Positions 56,668-64,000 of a stretch of 64,000 nt of DNA are shown piece by piece. The DNA comes from Rutpela maculata. Its lineage: Eukaryota; Arthropoda; Insecta; Coleoptera; Cerambycidae. Numbering within the stretch: position 1 is the first letter of the stretch; every line of letters begins with the position of its first letter. The notes under the pieces are model-generated. The model saw nothing but the letters and a program-made list of their open reading frames with translations. It had not been told where the DNA came from and ran no database searches. The stretch spans positions 136,264,015 to 136,328,014 of the forward strand of contig OW386289.2 of the NCBI GenBank assembly GCA_936432065.2. The letters run 5' to 3'. Both the position numbers and the translations under genes were made by a program.

Positions 56668-57540
56668 TTATATTTTTTCAACGGCTCCTCTGTATTTTCT
56701 TGGCCAATAATTCTTGGTGTTGGCTAATTTCTTTGTTTTATCTAATTTTATCAAATGAATGGTCGGCAACTGCTGATTTTGTAGAATTTCCCTTCTTTGT
56801 ATTTCTAACAGTGGCGTCCTGGCAAATTTTAGTTAGGTCCGCGATTTGGGCTTAGGGGGGTCCAAGGTAGCAACAAATTATAGACGATGTTGGAGAAATA
56901 AATAAGACACAAATTACCAATTTTTCGATTGTTCATTGCCATGTTTTATTGATCGGATTGGGGGAACTAAAGAATTTAGGGCCCGGTCCGCGTTTGCGGA
57001 CCCGCGGACCTAGCCAGGACGCCACTGATTTCTAATGTGTTCTCTAAGTTTGATGTTTATACGCCTTTTGGTCTCTCCGATGTAAACTTGTCCGCAGGAA
57101 CTTGGAATGCTATATACTCCTGGTGTTTCTAGTTCTTCTGGATCTTGGTATTTGGGAAAAATGTTGTGCCACCTTTTGTTTCGCATTATATATTACTTTT
57201 TCTCCAAAACTCTCCCTATTCTATCCGTACATCCTTGTATATACGGTAGGTAAGCTATTGCCGTGTATTTCTTTTCTTCTGTTTCTTCTTCTGTTTCTTC
57301 TTCTGTTCTGGTTGTATCTTGTCTCTTTATTGCGTTGTCTATGTCCTTCGGTTTTTATCCATTTTTCTGTAGTGATGTTTTCAAGGTCCGATATTCTTCT
57401 TGCAGATGTTCTGTCTCGCAAATTTGCTTTACTTTAGGTACTAGTATGTTAACGACGCCTATTTTGTGCTGGGTGGTGGTAAGAATTAGCGTGTAGGTAC
57501 CTGTTGATGTGAGTCGGTTCTCGGTCGACTCTGTCGGTGC
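56668..57540 (-). pseudogene. Penelope-like element: RT end, linker and GIY-YIG endonuclease
   Basis: On the minus strand: REPTHINRYLHANSYHHPAQ (the YRKPTHTxRYLH hallmark of Penelope RT), then GVVNILVPKVKQICETEHLQ, a Glu-rich stretch and AIAYLPYIQGCTDRIGRVLE. The GIY-YIG domain reads TPGVYSIPSSCGQVYIGETK and RRINIKLREHIRN. Beyond the MITE at 56809-57027 it continues KSAVADHSFDK and LANTKNYWPRKYRGAVEKI to a stop at 56668. Penelope elements pair a telomerase-like RT with this endonuclease. At least three frameshifts or stops break it. Confidence 0.85.
56809..57027. mobile_element. hAT MITE inserted in the Penelope-like copy
   Basis: 219 bp, ends CAGTGGCGTCCTGGC and complement, 8-bp duplication ATTTCTAA (56801-56808 and 57028-57035). 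Inner GC-rich 'cgcgtttgcggacccgcgg'. Confidence 0.92.
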
Positions 57541-58181
57541 GTCGGAACATTAAAATGTGAAGGCATCTGGACGATGTATCCTTTTTAGAAACAGGATATA
57601 ATGGTCTTGGTTAAAAATGCCCTAATTGGTTTCTCGATCACCCACAAGTCTCCGCATTAATCCTTTTGAATCTACGGTTTTGTATCGAAAAAGAGAGATG
57701 AGGTCTTAGAGTTTATTGTGAAATCCGAATCACATCTTCACTGCTAAGCAGGCACAAGCCAAGAACCGTAAACAGAAGGAGGATAGCAAGTTATCTATGC
57801 TGCAACGATCGCCACTTGCCGGCAAAGCTTTGACGTCACGGCGAGTCCTACGTTTCTGACGGCATTCTCTCTCTGTGTTTAGTGGTGTGATTATTAACTT
57901 TTGTCTACTTATTTACTGGTTTTTCTTTGTAAATCTCATATGTGCATCTTCGTGAGTGTTTTATACGTTTTTTTGAGTTATAAAAATATTCTTGATTCGT
58001 GACATTGTGTGCAGAAACAGGGAGATACTATTGCTTGCACTATTTTGGACTTTCATAGGATTTAAAAGACAATTATTATTATCAGTGTTCCATGGTGATT
58101 TTGTATATATTATAGAAGGTAAAAGAAGCTTAATAATTCATGTATCAGATTTACATATTATTCAAATAGAAGTGAAGAAAA
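57541..58181. other. No gene seen; possible leader of the THAP remnant
   Basis: Includes a GC-richer patch at 57770-57860 with TGACGTCA. It may contain the promoter or 5' UTR of the broken THAP exon. Confidence 0.35.
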
Positions 58182-58423
58182 ATGCCGGGAACAAGGTGTG
58201 CAGTGTACACTGTAATAACACGTATTGCATAAAGAAATTACTGGTCAAAATATTGTCTTCCACATTTTTCCAAAACTCAAAGATCTGGTGTTCAAAACCA
58301 TAAAAGGTGAATGGATAAACAGGTGCAACAGGCATGGTAAATTTAATCCAGATACAAGTTGGATTTGTTCGGTACATTTTATGCAGACCGACTATGAACG
58401 AGACTTGCAAAATGAATTACTAG
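58182..58423 (+). pseudogene. THAP zinc-finger exon, frameshifted
   Basis: Begins MPGTRCAV at ATG 58182. After two frame changes (CNNT, then HKEITGQNIVFHIFPKLKD) it runs open through FKTIKGEWINRCNRHGKF, NPDTSWICSVHF and YERDLQNELLG to a GT donor at 58424. The C..C..C-x2-H spacing is that of the THAP DNA-binding domain (about 80 residues), found in P-element-type transposases and host regulators. No later exon is found in the window. It may be a remnant of a THAP-bearing transposon or a duplicated host exon. Confidence 0.7.
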
Positions 58424-58446
58424 GTAAAAATACGTTTTCTTTATTA

Positions 58447-58562
58447 TATGTGTACCCACTTTTCCGAGATGTTTTGTTCTACTGGGTGTTAATTTTTATA
58501 ATAAGTACATATTTTTCATAATTTTATATTTTGTTCAGATCATTTTTATCAGATTTTTCTGT
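58447..58562 (+). repeat. R8 flanking repeat, left copy
   Basis: About 115 bp of intron-like sequence ending in a TTTTGTTCAG acceptor-like site. It recurs in the same orientation at 62622-62732, so it brackets the 4-kb foldback element. Confidence 0.85.
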
Positions 58563-58701
58563 TTTTTTTTAATTATAGTATATGGGCCAACTAGTCAAAT
58601 TAAAGTATTCGGTATAATTTGGGAGTACTAATTTTCCTTTAAGCCACAGCTATATGAGTATACAGAGATGGCAAAAAACTAGGATTGCCATCTGAAAGTG
58701 G

Positions 58702-60224
58702 TAGCTAACAAAAATGGCGGCCAATCGAAGATGGCGAATGTAGATGTTTAAAAAAACGACCGTACCTCTGTAACGTATTACCCGATTTCAGTGTTCTTTT
58801 TTTTAAATGACAGCTTAAATTGTGAACATTTTGTAAGTTCCCATTAATTTTTTCGATATATGCAACCGTTACTTAGTAAGTCGCGAATTAGTGAAAAATA
58901 TATTAGTTTTTACAGATAATTAGCTTGTTTATTATAAATTTTCTGTTAGAAAAAAAATTCCAACAAATATTGTAGCACGAACGATTAGCTTTAATTTGGT
59001 GTATTAAACTTATTGAAAATGTCTGCACAATGAGTCAATTCTGTAGAATATGTAGAGGAATTTTCACATGATGATGTTCCGTATTATAATAAGCTATGTT
59101 ATAACTAGTATAAACTATTATAATATGTTGTAAGTTGTTTTTAAATACTAGTAGTAATAATGACTTTTATGATTTACTATTAACAATAACAATATGAATG
59201 ATATTTATTTATAAAACTCACCCTGAAATAAGTCAATACTTTAAAGATGGAGGATTCTGTGTTCAACTGGGATCGCAAAACCCATTTTCTCGCATTCCTG
59301 TAGATCAAACGTTGGAGAAGACAATTAACAGAGATACGCAAACATCAAATAGTACTAAATGATTTAGTTTAAAAGCGGGCGCTATTGAAAATTTTTATGT
59401 AACTGCTGAATACCGTGCATCAGCTCTGAGGAAGTTACGAGAAAACTTAAATATACCAAGGCGGGCCAAGGTTTGCCACTCTGATCTACAAACACCTCGC
59501 ATAAAAATAGATGAGGAATGTGTATCTTCTGCAGTTCAATTATTAGATAATGAATGGCCTAATCTGTTTGACAATAATCCTTCAGACATTATCAAGTCAT
59601 CAACAGGAAGAGTAGCACCACCTGATGTATTGGGGAAACACCTGGAAAGGCTGATTTCACCTGAAGATTATGAAATTGGCCCATACTGTTATTCTTATCA
59701 CACAGCATTGTTCCAGTGTACATTGTCCAAACACACAAGTGTAATACACTAAATTAAAGCTAATCGTTTGTGCTACAATATTTGTTAGAAATATTTTTTT
59801 CTAAGACGTCTACGTTTTAAGAAAATTTATGATAAACAAACAAATTATCTTTAAAAACGAATGTATTTTTCACTAATCAGCGATTTACTAATTAATTGTT
59901 GCTTATAATTATTTATATGTTACGTGCTATCTTTGACTATATTAGGACTCCAATGTCAATGTTATATTTTAGTCTTATGCGTTTTTTATTTATATTTTTG
60001 TACTATTTTTATTTGACTTATTAAAACACTACGGTGTTACTATTTGACTAATAAAATTATTATTATTATTATTATTAATGGAAAAAATTAATGGGAACTT
60101 ACAAAAAGTTCACAATTTAAGCTCTCATTTAAAAAAAAAACACTAAAATTGAACAATAACTTATAGAGATACGGTCGGTTTTTTAAACGTGCCATCTTGG
60201 ATTGGCCACCATTTTGCTATCTAT
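58702..60224. mobile_element. Inserted element with inverted ends, in the left arm
   Basis: Ends TAGCTAACAAAAATGGCGGCC and complement, with arms of about 300-480 bp that also match around 'aatgggaacttacaaa' and 'gctttaattt'. An (ATT)n run lies at 60054-60077. The centre contains the broken gene at 59219-59716. Confidence 0.7.
59219..59716 (+). pseudogene. Fragment of a multi-copy invertebrate ORF family
   Basis: Reads HPEISQYFKDGGFCVQLGSQ, NPFSRIPVDQTLEKTIN, a stop after TQTSNSTK, then FSLKAGAIENFYVTAEYRAS and SGR/VAPPDVLGKHLERL to YEIGPYCYSY. The 'NPFxRIPVDQTxExTIN' and 'VAPPDV' phrases recall an unclassified family present in many copies in insect and molluscan genomes. Function unknown. 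One in-frame stop; both ends missing. It sits inside the element at 58702-60224. Confidence 0.55.
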
Positions 60225-60881
60225 GTACACTAGATCAACCCAAAAAAAAAAAAATCTTGTCATATTTTATGTCTCACCCTGTAAAAATGTTCCTTTTTAT
60301 GTAAAAAAAAAATGCTCTTTTGATTAAAAAAAAATGAATTTTAAAATGTGCTACCACGCTTTAAAGTACGCTATTTCAATAATTTTAAGTTATCTACAAA
60401 AATTAGGCTGCGGGCTTCATCTAATATATGTTTTTTAGTGCCAAAGTGGTTTTTCACTTTAAATATTATATAAATAATTGAAATTTATCGAGTAAAATTT
60501 TTTTGTAAGAAACCCGATAAAAAAAATCTACTTTAAATTGATAAAAAATGGACAAAAGGAAAATCTCAAATAAATCTGCTTTAGGCCTGCCGAAAATACT
60601 TTTTCAATATGTTCCAAAACATATCTAAACCAAAATTTACTATAATTACTTGCAAGAGAGCAGAAACTAGAGTGCGAAAATTAAAGTTTTCAGGGTGTAT
60701 TTCACAATTTTACTAATAAAAGCACCAAAAATATAGCATTAAAATTGTAAATAACAAATGAAGTTCCTTAAATAATATTTTTTTTCTTGGAAAATTATAT
60801 AAAATATTGTTTTTTGAGGCCCGGATTTTTAAGGATAGGCTCGAATTTGTTTAAGTTATTCACCATTGTAAATAATTATTA

Positions 60882-61127
60882 TTAATAATAATTTTTTAAT
60901 TTATTATATATTTTTTTTGTTTTTATACATTTCTTTGTTTCTGCACTTTGTGTTAACAGTAAAGCTTGTTTTTGTTCTTCATCTATTGTAATAACATTAT
61001 TAAATCGAGAAGTCAACGCAATTTGACATTCAGCAGAATCATTGACAACTTTAAAATTTATGCATACATTTTTTCCACACACATAATGATAGCCTGAATT
61101 CCATAGATAAACAAATGCCCGAATCAT
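60882..61127 (-). pseudogene. ORF remnant in the left arm (VNDSAE motif)
   Basis: Open for 81 residues with WNSGYHYVCGKNVCINFKVV, NDSAECQIALTSRFNNV and DEEQKQALLLTQS. Upstream in another frame lie FVCLPFFDDKVTHEIKIKM and VRDFVDPKKNDSGICLS, so a deletion of about 75 bp split one longer reading. The LKVVNDxAERGV...DEEQ pattern is known to me from the C-terminus of a multi-copy insect ORF family of unknown function. The same protein is encoded in the right arm. Confidence 0.45.
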
Positions 61128-61528
61128 TTTTTTTTGGATCTACAAAATCTCTAACATTACTTTGCGTCTCCCGTAAATTTTCTTTTTTTGAATTTTGTAT
61201 CATTTTTATTTTTATTTCATGAGTCACTTTATCATCAAAAAATGGAAGGCACACGAATTCCTCCGAAAGATACCAGAAGTGATTGGTGAATTTATTTAAT
61301 AATAATAATATTTCTTGTCCTAGTCATGAACTTATTAGAAGATTTATATGAATATGAAAAAATAAATAAAAAATTGTCTCCATTATTATTAAATAAATTC
61401 ACCTCTGGTATCGGAGGAACTCGTAAGCCTTGCATTTTTTTATGATAAAGTGACTCATAAAATAAAAATAAAAATGATATAAAAGTTAAAAAAAAAGAAA
61501 ATTTACGGGAGCCGCAAAGTAATGTTAG

Positions 61529-61828
61529 AGGTTTTGTAGATCAAAAAAAAATGATTCGGGTGTTTGTTTATCCGATTTTATATCAAAGAAAAGTTTAATT
61601 TTTTTTAAAATTACAAATATAAATATTGACTCTTTAAATAAAAATCCAGATCTATGGAATTCAGGCCATCATTATGTGTGTGGAAAAAATGTATGCATAA
61701 ATCTTAAAGTTGTCAGTGATTTTGCTGAATGTCAAATTGCGATGACTTCTCGATTTAATAATGTTATTACAATAGATGAAGAACAAAAACAAGCTTTACT
61801 GATAATACAAAGTGCAGAAACAAAGTAA
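61529..61828 (+). pseudogene. ORF remnant in the right arm, longer version
   Basis: Counterpart of 60882-61127 on the opposite strand, keeping the 75 bp the left arm lost (SDFISKKSLIFFKITNIN, DSLNKNPDLW) and then SGHHYVCGKNVCINLKVVSD and DEEQKQALLIIQSAETK with a stop at 61826. The upstream frame is closed by a TAG at 61526. Most differences between the arms change the residue, so there is no sign of selection on either. Confidence 0.45.
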
Positions 61829-62621
61829 TGTACAAAAAAAATATATATATAATAAATTAAAAAATTGTTATCAATAAGATTCATTTACAATGGTGAATAA
61901 GTTAAACAAATTCAAGCCTATCCTTAAAAACCCGGGGCATCAAAAAACAATATTTTCTATATTTAATATAATTTTCCAGGAAAAAAAATGTTATTTAAGT
62001 AACCTCATTAGTTATTTACAATTTTAATGATATATTTTTGGTGCTTTTATTAGTAAAATTGTGAAATACACCCTGAAAACTTTAATTTTCGCACTCTAGT
62101 TTCTGCTCGCTTGCAAGTAATTATAGTAAATTTTGGTTTAGATATGTTTTGGAATATATTGAAAAAGTATTTTCGGCAGGCCTAAAGCAGATTTATATGA
62201 GATTTTCCCTTTGTCCATTTTTTAACATTTTAAAGTAGTTTTTTTGTCGGGTTTCTTACAAAAAAATTTTACTCGATAATTTTCAATTATTTATATAATA
62301 TTTAAAGTGAAAAACCACTTTGGCATTAAAAAACATATATTAGATGAAGCCCGCAGCCTAATTTTTATAGATAACGCAAAATGATTGAAATATCGTACTT
62401 TAGAGCGTGGTAGCACATTTTAAAATTCATTTTTTTTTTTTTTAACCAAAAGAGCATTTCTTCTTTTACATAAAAAGGAACATTTTTACACGGTGAGACA
62501 TAAAATATGACAAGATTTTTTTTTTTTTGGGTTGGTCTACTGTACACCATACAACTGCGGTATGAAGGAAAATTAGTACCCTCAAATTATACAAATATCT
62601 TGGCTGGCCCATATACTATAA

Positions 62622-62732
62622 ATGTGTACCCATTTTCTGAGATGTTTTGTTATACTGGGTGTTAATTTTTATAATATATATTTTTCATAATTTAATATTT
62701 TCTTAGGTCATTTTTGTCAGATTTTTCTGTGA
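62622..62732 (+). repeat. R8 flanking repeat, right copy
   Basis: Direct copy of 58447-58562 with about ten differences, including the acceptor-like TTTTCTTAG. Confidence 0.85.
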
Positions 62733-64000
62733 ATTTAATCAGAATCCACTGGAGATAAGATAATTTTTTAACACATTTTTTTGTGAATCAAGAATCAATA
62801 TCCGCCGTATAGAAAAACAAAAATATTTATTTCGTTGAACCAGACATTTCATTTTCATGACTTGCTTTTAATAAATTTGACAATTTTATCAATTTTTGTC
62901 AGAAACTCACGCTTTGCCTGCTTTCACTGTAATTCACATGAATTTCAGTAATTTAAAAGCTAATCAGGTTAAGGCAATGAAGAAGAAATATACAGACTCT
63001 AATTCAAGCAGAAAAAAAATCGAAAATTAAGTAAAACAAACTGGATAATCAAAAATATATTATAATTTGACATTGAGTGGAGAAGAAAAGAATTGGTACA
63101 TTCTTGAAACTTTTCACGCACATTTGGTTCACGATATTTATATACAAACAATACTGAAAATGTTGTATGCCTCAGTTATTTCAATAAATTGTGAGTGTGC
63201 GTTAATATTATCAAAAGAATATGCTCCACACAATGCATTTTAAACGGCGGTGCGCTGGACTAGGGCGTGCGGCTACGTCATAGTGATGTCGGCACCGTGC
63301 AGACAAATTTGTTTGATCTGTAGTAGAGTAAAATCTGGAAGTAAAGTCGCTTAGTTTTCGAGAAAAAAAAAAACGGTGTAGAACCAAACCAGACTTAGTG
63401 GGATTCTTAGTAAGATAATCGTGTACACGAAATCGTTTTTTACGACATTTTTCGGTGGTCGAGAACTTTTTTATTTCGGAAAAACTCAAAAAAATAGATT
63501 TTTAATGAAATATGTTTTTTAACGTCTCCACCGCTATATCTCTAAAAATATTTGTGCTATCAAGCTATTTTTTTTTTTTAGATTAAAGTAGACACAATAG
63601 CGCTTCGAACAACGTCCCACGTGAACCCGATTTATTTTTTTTTAAGTTGGTAAAATAATAGGAAACTCAAACTTGTTATTTTCAGTAACGTAATTTTAGG
63701 CAATCGAGAAAAAAGTTTATTTATGAAAATTTGTATATACATGCTGCGTACAAATTGAAGCCAATAGTTGAAAAAAGTTTTTAGGATAAAAATTTTTCAT
63801 GTCCCGTTCATAGTATTGAGTCAGCGATTTTTTTTAACGGGCCAAAGTCATATTCTTGCGCGCTCGGCTGTAGCAAGCCTGCCGACTGCAACGATCTGAC
63901 GATCCCGGCCGGGGTGTATATAATAGTTTAACTTATATCAATAGGTACAAAACCAGTAGTGATCAAAAGCATCTAGGGGATCAATATTATTGTTCAATAT
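62733..64000. other. No gene seen
   Basis: AT-rich. A 92-residue frame at 63211-63489 (minus) has no recognisable motif and covers a GC-richer repeat-like patch. A second GC-rich patch lies at 63850-63915. Confidence 0.45.

Larger units (their letters stand above)
58578..62616. mobile_element. 4-kb foldback-type element with >1-kb inverted arms
   Basis: Ends GTATATGGGCCA (58578) and complement (ending 62616), flanked by TATA (58574-58577 and 62617-62620). The left arm is 58578-58655 plus 60225-61311, split by the insert at 58702-60224. The right arm is 61384-62616. The loop is about 72 nt (61312-61383). Each arm holds a remnant of the same ORF. With the insert removed it is almost entirely inverted repeat. 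Confidence 0.75.

Noticed and set aside
57221..57496. 66-, 111- and 77-residue frames on both strands
   Set aside because: Wrong frame or strand relative to the Penelope-like reading; the Arg/Asn-rich look comes from its Glu-rich linker.
58162..58410. 82-residue minus frame
   Set aside because: Antisense to the THAP exon.
63211..63489. 92-residue minus frame near the right edge
   Set aside because: No motif, repeat-like base composition, and no splice or start context that supports it.
1..64000. tRNA genes, rRNA, CRISPR arrays
   Set aside because: Nothing with cloverleaf features or regular spaced repeats was seen by eye. The only tRNA-like match is the retrotransposon's primer binding site. 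A tRNAscan run would settle it.

Overview
The window looks like a piece of an insect nuclear genome. It is strongly AT-rich, has GT-AG introns, and is crowded with eukaryotic transposable elements. The one clear host gene is the last exon of senseless (sens, the Gfi-1 family zinc-finger factor) at 685-878. The order of insect cannot be fixed from the sequence; a large, repeat-rich genome such as a beetle or hemipteran would fit. No rRNA, tRNA, CRISPR array or bacterial-type operon was seen.

Layout. 1-684: end of a sens intron, filled with a diverged tandem repeat (R5). 685-878: sens terminal exon; the same frame stays open for 87 more codons after its TAG. 1650-6686: a complete Ty3/gypsy LTR retrotransposon of the CsRn1 type on the minus strand, with intact gag and pol, a tRNA-Trp primer site and near-identical LTRs. 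6.7-17 kb: MITEs, Penelope-like fragments and a degraded mariner. 17.1-24.2 kb: two Tc1/mariner-superfamily elements with long inverted ends, plus dispersed repeats. 24.4-30 kb: a broken unclassified gene and a 4.6-kb hAT-like element holding further nested elements. 30.4-33.2 kb: a broken multi-copy gene interrupted by a hAT MITE. 33.6-35.8 kb: an intact intronless FERM-domain ORF enclosed by 250-bp inverted repeats with a TA target duplication. 36.1-37.8 kb: a 5'-truncated R1-clade LINE with a 12-bp target duplication. 38.2-42.97 kb: two broken tyrosine-recombinase (Crypton-like) genes, one flanked by runs of perfect hairpins. 43.2-45.2 kb: another mariner-superfamily element. 45.4-56 kb: no genes; repeats and palindromes. 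56.7-57.5 kb: a Penelope-like element split by a hAT MITE. 58.2 kb: a broken THAP exon. 58.6-62.6 kb: a 4-kb foldback-type element with arms over 1 kb. 62.7-64 kb: nothing recognised.

Apart from sens, the FERM ORF and the LTR element's gag and pol, every coding signal is broken. The window is best read as the 3' end of a developmental gene followed by a long nested transposon array. Most boundaries rest on inverted termini and target duplications read by eye. Family names come from recognised motifs, not searches.
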